DNA of 64,000 nucleotides from an uncultured Christensenella sp. (lineage in GTDB: Bacteria > Bacillota > Clostridia > Christensenellales > Pumilibacteraceae). The stretch covers positions 280,223 through 344,222 of the forward strand of contig CAJUGC010000001.1 in NCBI GenBank assembly GCA_910585955.1, given 5' to 3'. Of this stretch, positions 53,727 through 62,078 are shown in pieces. Under the pieces are notes generated by a model. It had not been told where the DNA came from and searched no databases. It saw only the letters and a program-made list of their open reading frames with translations. Every line of letters starts with the position of its first letter. Position 1 is the first letter of the stretch. The position numbers and the translations under genes are program-made.

Positions 53727-54079
53727 GTTTTTGATTTGATACTTTTTCTACTGAACAGTTATAATTTTTATATTTAACAGAAGTAGTATTATTATATTGT
53801 ATGGATAAGTGGATAAGTAAATAAAAACAACAAAAAAATATTTTTATATTAAATAAAAACAACAAAAAAATAATATAAAATAAGTATAAGAAAAATGTGG
53901 ACAAGAGAGATGAAAATAGAAAAGAATACACTTATATGTGGAAGAAAAAGAGAACTTAGATAATTAAAAGATTAAAAAATAAAAAGAAAAAGAAGAGACA
54001 AAAAGTTATCCACATAGTTATACACAATGTGGATAACTTTATGTTAATAAAGTGAATAATAAAAATCAATAAATAGGAA
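53727..54079. other. Putative chromosomal replication origin (oriC)
   Basis: DnaA boxes: TTATCCACA (54007-54015), TTATACACA (54019-54027) and TGTGGATAA (54029-54037) lie inside a perfect 12-bp inverted repeat (54005-54016 with 54028-54039); near matches are TATGGATAA (53800), AGTGGATAA (53808) and TGTGGACAA (53896). An A-rich stretch with a 23-bp direct repeat (53818-53840 and 53850-53872) could be the unwinding element. Genes flank it divergently. dnaA is not adjacent. Confidence 0.7.
53818..53872. repeat. Two 23-bp A-rich direct repeats in oriC
   Basis: TAAATAAAAACAACAAAAAA plus ATA occurs at 53818 and again at 53850, 32 bp apart (three helical turns). No Shine-Dalgarno or coding sense. 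Confidence 0.75.
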
Positions 54080-54108
54080 TTGACAATAAAAAAGAAACAT
54101 GATAAAAT
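54080..54108 (+). promoter_or_regulatory. Promoter giving a probably leaderless mRNA
   Basis: TTGACA, 17-bp spacer, TAAAAT, seven bases before the ATG at 54116. Confidence 0.75.
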
Positions 54109-54115
54109 AATAAAG

Positions 54116-54844
54116 ATGACGGAAGAAAAAGTCACAAGTAATAAAAGTGTAAAAGAAGCAAGGAAAAAAGCCGCCGTAAGAATAAGAGGAAGAAACACGG
54201 AATTAGCCGCCGTGTGCTTTCTTTCCGATTTGGGTTTGATAATATCGGTTATCATCTTAAGCGTAATTTTGTCGGTCGAAGAAAGTGAGAATATAAGGCG
54301 TTATGCTATATATGTTTGTTGCTTTTCAGGATTGGCTGTATGGATTTTTTTAAGAGCTTTAACCGGAGAATTTAAGAGAAGAGCTTTTAACAGAGTATTG
54401 AAAGACAAAGAGGAAGAAAAGAAAACCGTCTCATTCGGATTGTATTTTACAAAATATATTTTGGTGATGTTAGGAGCTTGTTTTCTTTTTATTCCCGCCG
54501 CCGCCGTAAATGCATTATATTTAAATGCGGAGAATGAAAACGGAACCCTCTTGCAAAGAATGAGACAAAGCAGAATGAGGAAAAAGGGTTTTGTAAAAGC
54601 GGCGATTTTAATGACAGTAGAGGGGATTTATAAAATTTTATTGCCGGCTACGGCGGCGCTCGGTGCAGTGAGTATTTGTTATAAAATAAATATAACCGCT
54701 TTGAGAGCCATAATCGCCGCAATATCGGTTTTAACTGTGGCGGCGGTGATCGAATTTTTGTATGCAAGGTATAGATTGGCTCTTCTCATACTTGATGAGG
54801 CTCATAAAAAAAAGGAAACAGAAGAAAGAAACAAACTTATTTGA
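54116..54844 (+). CDS. Membrane protein of unknown function (242 aa)
   Basis: Basic N-terminus (KSVKEARKKAAVRIRGR), helices at about residues 33-53, 63-83, 112-134, 165-187 and 192-215, then a charged end. Lys/Arg-rich loops suggest cytoplasmic ends. A TTG at 54080 is in frame but coincides with the -35 box, so ATG at 54116 is preferred although no SD precedes it. Might be read with the DUF975 gene 43 bp downstream. Family not recognised. Confidence 0.7.
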   Translation: MTEEKVTSNKSVKEARKKAAVRIRGRNTELAAVCFLSDLGLIISVIILSVILSVEESENIRRYAIYVCCFSGLAVWIFLRALTGEFKRRAFNRVLKDKEEEKKTVSFGLYFTKYILVMLGACFLFIPAAAVNALYLNAENENGTLLQRMRQSRMRKKGFVKAAILMTVEGIYKILLPATAALGAVSICYKINITALRAIIAAISVLTVAAVIEFLYARYRLALLILDEAHKKKETEERNKLI

Positions 54845-54887
54845 ATAAAATAAAGACAGAAAATATACAAAAAGGAAGGATAGAGGT

Positions 54888-55904
54888 ATGGAAGTAAGGA
54901 AGATTATCAAAACAGAGGCAAAAAAATGTCTCGGAGGAAATTTTATGAGCGCCGTTATCGTAGTGCTCATAGCGGGAGCGATATCGTTTATTATGTCGCT
55001 TGCGTCGAATCTTATCATAGAATATTTGGTTTATATTAAGAGAGGGACGACGTCTACGCAAGTAGTTCTCGATTATATATCGGGACTTATATCGTTTGAA
55101 GAATATAATATGTATAATCTTGCGAGAACAAAATTAGGATGGGTAAATGCGGTTTGTTCCATAGTCGGTCTGCTTGCGGGAATCTTTACTATTGCCAAAA
55201 CGGGATTTTTCTTAAAGATTACGGGCAATGAAAATAAAAAAGCGACTATTAAAGATTTTTTCAAGGAAGGAAGATTTCTCGAAAGTCTCGGTTTCCATGT
55301 AATAAAAACACTTAAAATTTTTCTTTGGACATTGCTTTTGATAATTCCCGGAATTGTAAAGATGTTTTCTTATTCCATGGCGGAATATATCAAGTATAAC
55401 AATCCTAAAAAGAGTACCGTGGACTGTCTGCACGAAAGCGCTCGCATCATGAACGGATATAAAGGAAGTCTTTTCATTCTCATACTTTCGTTTATAGGTT
55501 GGTTTATTCTCGGAGGTATCATTACGGGTTTTGTAGGTTATATTCCGGGTGTTGCGGGAACAGTTATTTCGAGTATCGTAAATTTTGTGATAATGGGAAT
55601 ACTTTCGGCGTATGTCGTAACTTGCGTGACCGTATTCTACAGAGAACTTACTTCTCCTTATCTGAACGAAAAGTACGGAACGAGAATTTCCCGTACCGAA
55701 AACAATTACTATGCAAGCAATAAAGAAGAAGCAAAGAATGTCGAAAACGAACCTTTTGCTCAAACGGATGCGGAGGAACACGGATCGGCTGCCGTGGAAA
55801 AAAACGAAAAGACAGACGATAAGATAAAAGACGCTGCAACGGACGAAACTTTGGGCAACATTCAAAGCGGAAACGATACTGAAATAAACGGTAAATCGGA
55901 ATAA
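54888..55904 (+). CDS. DUF975 family membrane protein (338 aa)
   Basis: Starts MEVRKIIKTEAKKCLGGNF, the DUF975 entry, with six hydrophobic segments to about residue 250 (for example VVLIAGAISFIMSLASNLII, ILSFIGWFILGGIITGFVGY) and the conserved FSYSMAEYIKYNNPKKSTVDCLHESARIM. The last 75 residues are Glu/Lys/Asp-rich and probably disordered. Function unknown. AAGGAAGG upstream. Eight bases separate it from mnmE. Confidence 0.85.
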   Translation: MEVRKIIKTEAKKCLGGNFMSAVIVVLIAGAISFIMSLASNLIIEYLVYIKRGTTSTQVVLDYISGLISFEEYNMYNLARTKLGWVNAVCSIVGLLAGIFTIAKTGFFLKITGNENKKATIKDFFKEGRFLESLGFHVIKTLKIFLWTLLLIIPGIVKMFSYSMAEYIKYNNPKKSTVDCLHESARIMNGYKGSLFILILSFIGWFILGGIITGFVGYIPGVAGTVISSIVNFVIMGILSAYVVTCVTVFYRELTSPYLNEKYGTRISRTENNYYASNKEEAKNVENEPFAQTDAEEHGSAAVEKNEKTDDKIKDAATDETLGNIQSGNDTEINGKSE

Positions 55905-55912
55905 GGAGAAAG

Positions 55913-57181
55913 GTGGAAGATACAATCGTAGCATTGTCGAGCGCGCACGGCAGAAGCGCAATAGCCGTGATAAGGCTGTCGGGAAGAGACAGCCTTTCTT
56001 TGCTGCGCGGAGCATTTGATTCCGATATAGAGCCGAGAAAAGCTGCTTACGGAAAACTCGACGTGGAAAGAGTAAAGGACGACATAGTAGCGCTGTATTT
56101 TAAAGCGCCGAAAAGTTTTACCGGCGAAGATGTAGTAGAGATATACTGTCACGGCTCTGCCGTCATTACGCAAGCGGTAATAAGATATTTTATTGAAAAA
56201 GGAGCGAGACTCGCAAACAAGGGCGAATTTACACGGAGAGCTTTCGAAAACGGAAAAATCACACTGTCGGAATCGGAGGGGATAATCGACCTTATCGACT
56301 CTGCGAGCGAAAGCGGCGCGCGGGCCGCTTACAACCTTGCGAGCGGCGCATTGTCCAAGGAGCTTGAAGACGTAAAAAAGAGTTTGATAGAAATTTCCGC
56401 TTCCGTAAACGTCGAGATAGATTATCCCGAAGAAGACGTCGGCGCAAGTTCCGACAAAGAAAATCTCGCTTTTGTGGAGAAAGCGATAGCAAAAGTCGAA
56501 AAACTCGAAGCGTCTTACGATTCCGGTAAAAAAATCGCGTCGGGCGTGAACGTCGTCTTGGGAGGCGTGCCGAATGCGGGAAAGTCCACGCTGTTAAACG
56601 CGCTTGTGGGTTTCGAGCGAGCGATAGTAACGGACGAGGCGGGGACGACGCGCGATACGGTGGAAGCAAGTTATGTGTACAAAGACGTGCTTTTCAATGT
56701 AACGGATACGGCCGGCGTGAGAGACGGAGAGCTGTCGAAAGCCGAGAGTTTAGGCATAGAACGGTCGCTTTACGCACTTCAAAGAGCCGACGTCGCCGTG
56801 CTTTTGGACGACTTCGACTGCGATTGCGAGCATAAAATATTTATACACGCAAAAGCCGATTTGGGACGAAAGAAAGATGTTTTGAACGTCAGCGCAGAGA
56901 AGGGCGAGGGTATAGAGGAACTAAAGGAAAGGATATACGAAGAAAGCAGCGTAGTTGTCGGAGACGAAGTAATGCTCACCAATCTCAGACAATACGAAGC
57001 TATACGCACGGTAAAAGAATCGCTTATCAGGACAAAAGAAGCAATGACGGCAAACGAGCCTGCCGAAGCGGTCGCCTTCGAGCTGTTCGGCGCGCTCGCC
57101 GCCCTGTCCGAAATGGACGGAGTTACGGCGACGCGCGAAGTGGTGGACGCTATATTTTCGAGATTTTGCGTCGGAAAATAA
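55913..57181 (+). CDS. mnmE: tRNA modification GTPase MnmE (422 aa)
   Basis: With MnmG modifies the wobble uridine of several tRNAs. N-terminal folate-binding domain (TIVALSSAHGRSAIAVIRLSG), helical domain, and inserted G domain: GGVPNAGKSTLLNAL (G1), DEAGTTRDTVE (G2), DTAGVRD (G3), HAKADL as a divergent G4 and NVSAEKGEG (G5). Ends FCVGK with the conserved Cys. About 30-40 residues shorter than usual, mostly in the G domain. GTG start after AAGGAG. mnmG is not next to it. GC content rises from here on. Confidence 0.95.
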   Translation: MEDTIVALSSAHGRSAIAVIRLSGRDSLSLLRGAFDSDIEPRKAAYGKLDVERVKDDIVALYFKAPKSFTGEDVVEIYCHGSAVITQAVIRYFIEKGARLANKGEFTRRAFENGKITLSESEGIIDLIDSASESGARAAYNLASGALSKELEDVKKSLIEISASVNVEIDYPEEDVGASSDKENLAFVEKAIAKVEKLEASYDSGKKIASGVNVVLGGVPNAGKSTLLNALVGFERAIVTDEAGTTRDTVEASYVYKDVLFNVTDTAGVRDGELSKAESLGIERSLYALQRADVAVLLDDFDCDCEHKIFIHAKADLGRKKDVLNVSAEKGEGIEELKERIYEESSVVVGDEVMLTNLRQYEAIRTVKESLIRTKEAMTANEPAEAVAFELFGALAALSEMDGVTATREVVDAIFSRFCVGK

Positions 57182-57192
57182 GGAATGTTACA

Positions 57193-57639
57193 ATGAAAAT
57201 CATAAGCAAGAACAAAAAAGCCGATTTCGAATATTTTTTCAGCGATTCCGTCGAAGCGGGCGTTGTGCTGACGGGGGCGGAAGTAAAGTCCGTAAAACTC
57301 GGGCACGCGAACATAAACGACGCGTTTTGTCTCATTCGCGGCGGAGAATGTTGGCTGAAAAACGCATTCGTCGCGTCTTATGAAAAGGGATCGGCATTCA
57401 ATCCCGAGGAGAGAAGGGACAGAAAACTGTTGCTTCATCGCGACGAGATCGACAGGCTCGAGGGAAAAATAAACAGAAAAGGGTTTACGCTCGTGCCGAG
57501 AAAAATTTACTTTAAAGACAATAAGATCAAGGTGGAAATAGGGGTTGCCGAGGGTAAAAAACTTCACGACAAACGGCAGACCATAAAGGACAGAGACATT
57601 AAACGCGACGCGGAGCGGGAAATAAAAAATTATAAGTAG
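57193..57639 (+). CDS. smpB: SsrA-binding protein SmpB (148 aa)
   Basis: Binds tmRNA for ribosome rescue. MKIISKNKKADFEYFFSDSVEAGVVLTGAEVKSV, GHANINDAFC, SYEKGSAFNPEERRDRKLLLH and the basic tail KLHDKRQTIKDRDIKRDAER match the family closely. Start is the ATG after AAGGA; nine upstream in-frame residues overlap mnmE and were left out. No tmRNA gene seen in the window. Confidence 0.97.
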   Translation: MKIISKNKKADFEYFFSDSVEAGVVLTGAEVKSVKLGHANINDAFCLIRGGECWLKNAFVASYEKGSAFNPEERRDRKLLLHRDEIDRLEGKINRKGFTLVPRKIYFKDNKIKVEIGVAEGKKLHDKRQTIKDRDIKRDAEREIKNYK

Positions 57640-57648
57640 GCGGCGGTT

Positions 57649-58137
57649 ATGAACAGAAACGAAATCGATTCGATTGCGAAAGAAAAGGCGGAGAAAGCCG
57701 AAAGCTTTTTCCGCAGCGGATACGGTTGCGCGCAGGCAGTGTTGCTCGCTTTTAAAGAGGAGACCGGACTTGACGAAAAAACGCTTATAAAGCTCGGCGC
57801 TCCTTTCGGCGGAGGGATAGGCAGAATGAGGCAGGTTTGCGGAGCGGCGTTGGGGGCGTTCATGCTTTCGGGGCTATTGAAAAGCGAAGGCAACCGCGCC
57901 GAGGACTATGCGAGAGTGCGGGATATCGCCGCGAAGTATACCGAAGAAAACGGCTCCGTAGTCTGTGCGGAACTATTAAAAGGGGTAAAGGTGACGGAAG
58001 GGACAGCTCCCGAGGCTCGGGACGAAGGATATTATAAGCGCCGACCTTGTCCCAAGCTTTGCGCTTCGGCGGCGGAGATTGCCGCGCACGTTCTTTTGAC
58101 GTCCTGTCAAAAAAGCGACGAACTTGGCGAAAAGTAA
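57649..58137 (+). CDS. C_GCAxxG_C_C family redox protein (162 aa)
   Basis: Helical protein with GYGCAQAVLLAF, CGAALGAFMLSG and RRPCPKLCASA, the family's cysteine set, which may bind a metal or iron-sulfur centre. The family (often called split-soret or C-GCAxxG) is common in anaerobes near redox genes. Short spacing from smpB suggests one transcript. ATG follows GGCGG; SD is weak. Confidence 0.87.
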   Translation: MNRNEIDSIAKEKAEKAESFFRSGYGCAQAVLLAFKEETGLDEKTLIKLGAPFGGGIGRMRQVCGAALGAFMLSGLLKSEGNRAEDYARVRDIAAKYTEENGSVVCAELLKGVKVTEGTAPEARDEGYYKRRPCPKLCASAAEIAAHVLLTSCQKSDELGEK

Positions 58138-58188
58138 ATTTACTCGCAAATAAAACGCAGATTCGATTGCCTTAAAGGTCTAAAAATA

Positions 58189-58218
58189 TTGACGTAAAGC
58201 AAAAAAATGTGCTAAAAT
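58189..58218 (+). promoter_or_regulatory. SigmaA promoter of the ankyrin-like gene
   Basis: TTGACG, 18-bp spacer, TAAAAT. Confidence 0.62.
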
Positions 58219-58253
58219 ACTATTAAAAGATAAATCATGGCAAGGAGGACGAA

Positions 58254-59144
58254 ATGCCCGACAAAGCAAAATTACAGGCGATAAACGAACAGAAAGAGCG
58301 CGACGAGCGTCTCATAGAACTGTCGAAAAGCGGATATACGAACGCCGCGGAAATCCGCCTTGCTCTAACGGACGGTGCGAACGTCCACGCGAAGGGCTCG
58401 AGAGCAATGCTCAACGCCTGTAAAAAACTCAATTACGAGGTAGTGCATACGCTTATAGAGTTCGGAGCGCTTTCCATGCCGATAGCGCGCAAATATCTCG
58501 GCTCGCTCTGCGATTACCGCGGGTTCGACAAAAGCGATATGGAAAAGTATCACAACGTATTGGACGTCGCCATTTCCATAACGGGAAGAGACGACGATTA
58601 CTTCGAACCTTACATAAACAACCGAGCCGCCGTCGGAGACATGGAAGGGCTGGATAATTTCAAGCGGCGTTTCGAACTTACCGACGATTACATCGTACGC
58701 CACATTTACCCCGGAATAATTTTCGAAATAATCAAAAACGGGCATGAGGATATGCTCGCGTACATAACGAATAACCGCGACTGGATAGATAAAAGCTGTT
58801 TCGATTCCGCCGTTGCGGGCGGGGAAGAGGCCGTGCTTCAATATATCTTCGAACATTCGGAGCTTATTTCTCCGTCGAGAGCCGCAGTCGCTACCGCGCT
58901 GTTTGCCGGTCGCACGGGAGTGCTCGATATGCTCTCGGACGTAGGTTACGACTTTGAAGGACACGATTCGTTTTTCCTCGAAAAAGCCTGCAGAGCCACG
59001 ATGTCCACCGGATTTGCTCCGCTCGAATATCTGCTTTCGCACGGGTACTCCCTTACCGATTCTTACAAGGGAAAGACCGTAATGGAAAACGCGCTTGCCG
59101 ACGGGAATTTCAAACTTACGCAGTATGTTCGAGAGCGCGTTTAA
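58254..59144 (+). CDS. Ankyrin-repeat-like protein (296 aa)
   Basis: Repeated pairs of short helices with ankyrin-like turns: ALTDGANVHAKGSRAMLNACKKLNYEVVHTLIEFGA (about 33-68), AVAGGEEAVLQYIFEHS and ALFAGRTGVLDMLSDVGYDFEG (about 180-245), KACRATMSTGFAPLEYLLSHGYSLTD. Repeats in the middle are degenerate. Probably a cytoplasmic binding scaffold. GGAGG before ATG. It lies 24 bp before lysA in the same direction. Confidence 0.7.
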   Translation: MPDKAKLQAINEQKERDERLIELSKSGYTNAAEIRLALTDGANVHAKGSRAMLNACKKLNYEVVHTLIEFGALSMPIARKYLGSLCDYRGFDKSDMEKYHNVLDVAISITGRDDDYFEPYINNRAAVGDMEGLDNFKRRFELTDDYIVRHIYPGIIFEIIKNGHEDMLAYITNNRDWIDKSCFDSAVAGGEEAVLQYIFEHSELISPSRAAVATALFAGRTGVLDMLSDVGYDFEGHDSFFLEKACRATMSTGFAPLEYLLSHGYSLTDSYKGKTVMENALADGNFKLTQYVRERV

Positions 59145-59168
59145 AGGAGAGCCGAAAGGCGAAAGAAC

Positions 59169-60431
59169 ATGAACGAAAAACGTCCCATAATTACGCTTGA
59201 AGAAGCAAATGAACTGCAAAAAATTTATCCCACTCCCTTTTACGTTTACGACGAAAAGGGGATAGCGGAAAACGCCGACCGTTTTAACTCGGCGTTTTCG
59301 GCTTGCAAAGGGTTTAAGGAATATTTCGCCGTAAAAGCTACGCCCAATCCCGCCGTTTTGAAACTTTTGAAAGAGCACGGTTGCGGCGTGGACTGTTCGT
59401 CGTATACGGAACTTTTGATGGCCGAAAAGCTCGGCTTTAAGGGAGACGAGATCATGTTTTCGTCGAACGAGACGGCGGACTGCGAGTACGAAAAGGCGGC
59501 GAGTCTCGGAGCTATAATAAATCTCGACGATATTACGCATATAGACACCCTTGTAAGAGTGCTCGGCGTTTTGCCGGAAAGGATCTGTATGCGATATAAT
59601 CCCGGCGGAGACTTTCAAATAGACGGACAGATTATGGGCTGTCCGCGCGACGCAAAGTACGGTATGACCGCGCCGCAGCTTTTGGAAGCGACAAAGAGGC
59701 TTAAAAAGCTCGGAGTGAAAAAATTCGGCTTACACGCTTTTCTTGCGAGCAACACTCAAGGCAACGATTACTATCCCGAACTCTGCAAATTGCTGATAGA
59801 AACAGCTTACGATCTGGAAAAAAAGTGCGAAGCGGAATTCGAATTCGTAAACCTTTCGGGAGGCGTGGGAGTAGCTTACCGACCCGAAGAGGACGTCTGC
59901 GATATAGCGCTCATCGGAAAAAGAGTATGCGAAATTTCGAACGAGTTTGAGAAAAAGACGGGTAAATGTTATAAGATCTTTACGGAGAGCGGACGATTTA
60001 TGCTTGCGCCCTACGGTCAGCTCGTGACGAAAGTAATACATTTCAAACATACCTACAAGGAATATGCGGGCGTCGACGCGTGCGCGGCGAACCTCATGAG
60101 ACCTGCGCTGTACGGCGCGTATCATCATATGACCGTGCTCGGAAAAGAGAACGCGAGCCGCGACTGTGTTTACGATATCGTAGGTTCGCTTTGCGAAAAC
60201 AACGATAAGTTCGCCGTGGACAGAAAGCTTCCCAAGCTCGACTACGGCGACGTCATTGTCATGCATGACGCGGGCGCGCACGGTTTTGCCATGGGGTACA
60301 ATTACAACGGCAAGCTTCGCAGCGCGGAGATAATGAAAAAGGCGGACGGATCGTTCTCGCTAATTCGCAGAGCCGAAACGCCCGACGATTATTTTGCGAC
60401 ATTTAAGGGGATCTTCGAGGAATTCGATTAA
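59169..60431 (+). CDS. lysA: Diaminopimelate decarboxylase (420 aa)
   Basis: PLP enzyme, last step of lysine synthesis. PLP Lys in EYFAVKATPNP (residue about 56), His in LHAFLAS, VNLSGGVGVAY for the phosphate, and GSLCENNDKFA where the Cys-Glu pair completes the neighbouring active site. DACAANLMRPALYGAYH and AGAHGFAMGYNYNG conserved. SD GGAG weak at 59145-59150. It belongs to the lysA form lacking the usual ES in CES (here CEN). Confidence 0.92.
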   Translation: MNEKRPIITLEEANELQKIYPTPFYVYDEKGIAENADRFNSAFSACKGFKEYFAVKATPNPAVLKLLKEHGCGVDCSSYTELLMAEKLGFKGDEIMFSSNETADCEYEKAASLGAIINLDDITHIDTLVRVLGVLPERICMRYNPGGDFQIDGQIMGCPRDAKYGMTAPQLLEATKRLKKLGVKKFGLHAFLASNTQGNDYYPELCKLLIETAYDLEKKCEAEFEFVNLSGGVGVAYRPEEDVCDIALIGKRVCEISNEFEKKTGKCYKIFTESGRFMLAPYGQLVTKVIHFKHTYKEYAGVDACAANLMRPALYGAYHHMTVLGKENASRDCVYDIVGSLCENNDKFAVDRKLPKLDYGDVIVMHDAGAHGFAMGYNYNGKLRSAEIMKKADGSFSLIRRAETPDDYFATFKGIFEEFD

Positions 60432-60458
60432 AAAAAATCCGCGGCGCGCAGCCGCGGA
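60430..60458 (-). terminator. Intrinsic terminator of the DUF1540 gene
   Basis: Minus strand: TCCGCGGC/GCCGCGGA stem then eight T. On the plus strand it lacks a T-run, so it does not end lysA well. Confidence 0.82.
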
Positions 60459-60477
60459 AAGAACCCCGAGTGTTTCT

Positions 60478-60780
60478 TCAGTTTTTTATAAAGGTAAGAC
60501 AAGCGGCGTCGCTGTTGCCTTGTCCCATGACCGTGATGCCGTTTGCGATACATTTGCCGTCGCGGTTGAAGATGCAGTCAGCGCCGCAAAGCACGTTCGT
60601 GTCGATACTGTAATCGGATTTCACGAAATCCGAACCCGCCTCGAACAGCGAGCGGCTCTTCTCTTCGTCGGGAGAATATGTCGTGCAGTCGGTTTCCGCG
60701 TTTACGTCGATCTCCTTGGCGCAGCAGCAATAGCCTTTGTTGTAGCGGCAGTTCTTCATGCCGCATTTCAAATCTTTCAT
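60478..60780 (-). CDS. DUF1540 cysteine-rich protein (100 aa)
   Basis: Two DUF1540-like cysteine units: CGMKNCRYNKGYCCCAKEI (residues 6-24) and CGADCIFNRDGKCIANGI (about 65-82), which may bind metal. Family members are enriched in spore-forming Firmicutes. Start MKDLKCG after GGAGG. It is the only minus-strand gene between oriC and the window end. Its promoter fits the forespore sigma factors. Confidence 0.88.
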   Translation of the reverse strand: MKDLKCGMKNCRYNKGYCCCAKEIDVNAETDCTTYSPDEEKSRSLFEAGSDFVKSDYSIDTNVLCGADCIFNRDGKCIANGITVMGQGNSDAACLTFIKN

Positions 60781-60813
60781 GTATATCGTCCTCCGTTTTG
60801 TTGTCTGTATGTT

Positions 60814-60843
60814 TAGTATGGTTTGGCGCGGACGGGAATATAC
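60814..60843 (-). promoter_or_regulatory. SigmaF/SigmaG-like promoter
   Basis: Minus-strand GTATA, 18-bp spacer, CATACTA, matching GHATR-N18-CATxHTA, 33 bp before the DUF1540 start. No sigmaA-type boxes are seen here. Confidence 0.55.
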
Positions 60844-60861
60844 GCAAAAGGAAAGGAACGA

Positions 60862-62043
60862 ATGGATAAAAGTTACTTGATGGAAAAGCTTTCGCCTCGC
60901 GCGGAAGCCGAAATAAAAAACAGGCGTAAAAGCGGCGAAAATTTCAAGTATTTGCGTCGCGATACGCTTAGGGACAAACAAACGGCGCTTCGTCCGCCGT
61001 TTGTGCGCGACGTCGAAAAGATACTTAACAGCGCATATTACAACCGTCTTTCGGACAAAACGCAAGTGCTGTCTTTTTATCGCAACGACGACATAACAAG
61101 GCGGGCTTTGCACGTCCAATTGGTTTCGCGCATAGCTCGTACCGTGGGCGGCGCGCTCGGTCTCGATCTCGATCTTATAGAGGCGATCTCTCTCGGACAC
61201 GATATGGGACATACGCCTTTCGGGCACGCAGGAGAGGCGATACTCGACGATCTTCTGTACGGAGCGTCGGGTTTTCGGTTCAATCACAATGTTCAATCGG
61301 TGCGCGTGCTCGACACTGTTTTTCGATATAATCTTACGCTCGAGACGCTTGACGGCATACTGTGTCATAACGGAGAAATGCCGTCCGACGCCTACCTGCC
61401 GCGCGGAATACGCGACTTCGGATATTTCGACGACGAAGTAAAAAAATGCATGAAAGATTCCGCTCATATCAAGACGCTCGTGCCTGCGACGAAAGAGGGC
61501 TGTCTTGTTCGCGTTTGCGACATGATAGCCTATCTCGGCAAGGACAGACAGGATTACGAACGCGCCGGACTCGGGACGATTGAGGACTTTCCCGAAAATG
61601 AACTTCTTGCCTATAACTCTCAGATAATCAATAATCTATGTGTGAACGTCGTGGAAAACTCGCTGTTTACAGACGGGATATGCCTTGACGAAAAACATTT
61701 TACCGAACTCAAAAACATCAAAAAAGTCAATTACGACACTATTTATAAGAGCGAAAAGGTCGTGAAATATTATTCCGATACCATTCGTCCCATGATGACG
61801 CGTATCTTCGGCAGAGCTATCGACGACTTGAAAAAGAAAGACGAAAACAGCGTAATATACCGCCACCATATCGATTTTATAAACAACAGGCTTAAGACGG
61901 CGGGCGGAGCGGAAAATTACCTTAAAGAGCCGCCCGAGCTTATAGTCGCCGATTACATAGCAAGTATGTCGGACAGTTATTTTCTCGAGCTGTATTCGCA
62001 CCTTTTCGGTATCCGCGTCAACGGATATTTCGACGGAGTATAA
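60862..62043 (+). CDS. dgt: HD-domain dGTPase-like triphosphohydrolase (393 aa)
   Basis: Probably hydrolyses dNTPs to nucleosides and triphosphate. HD ligands: NRLSDKTQVL with preceding helix, GHDMGHTPFGHAGE (the HD pair) and FNHNVQSVRVLD, then CDMIAYLGKDRQDYERAGL with the last Asp. Size and motifs follow the Dgt/deoxyguanosine triphosphohydrolase-like group. Start at MDKSYLMEK by GGAAAGGAA; 13 upstream in-frame residues overlap the divergent promoter and were dropped. Confidence 0.87.
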   Translation: MDKSYLMEKLSPRAEAEIKNRRKSGENFKYLRRDTLRDKQTALRPPFVRDVEKILNSAYYNRLSDKTQVLSFYRNDDITRRALHVQLVSRIARTVGGALGLDLDLIEAISLGHDMGHTPFGHAGEAILDDLLYGASGFRFNHNVQSVRVLDTVFRYNLTLETLDGILCHNGEMPSDAYLPRGIRDFGYFDDEVKKCMKDSAHIKTLVPATKEGCLVRVCDMIAYLGKDRQDYERAGLGTIEDFPENELLAYNSQIINNLCVNVVENSLFTDGICLDEKHFTELKNIKKVNYDTIYKSEKVVKYYSDTIRPMMTRIFGRAIDDLKKKDENSVIYRHHIDFINNRLKTAGGAENYLKEPPELIVADYIASMSDSYFLELYSHLFGIRVNGYFDGV

Positions 62044-62078
62044 TTCGATAAGTAAGATATAACAAGGGTTGGGTAGCC

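Noticed and set aside
53818..53872. Short direct repeats as a CRISPR start
   Set aside because: Only two copies, pure A-rich sequence, no cas genes, and DnaA boxes beside them fit an origin instead.
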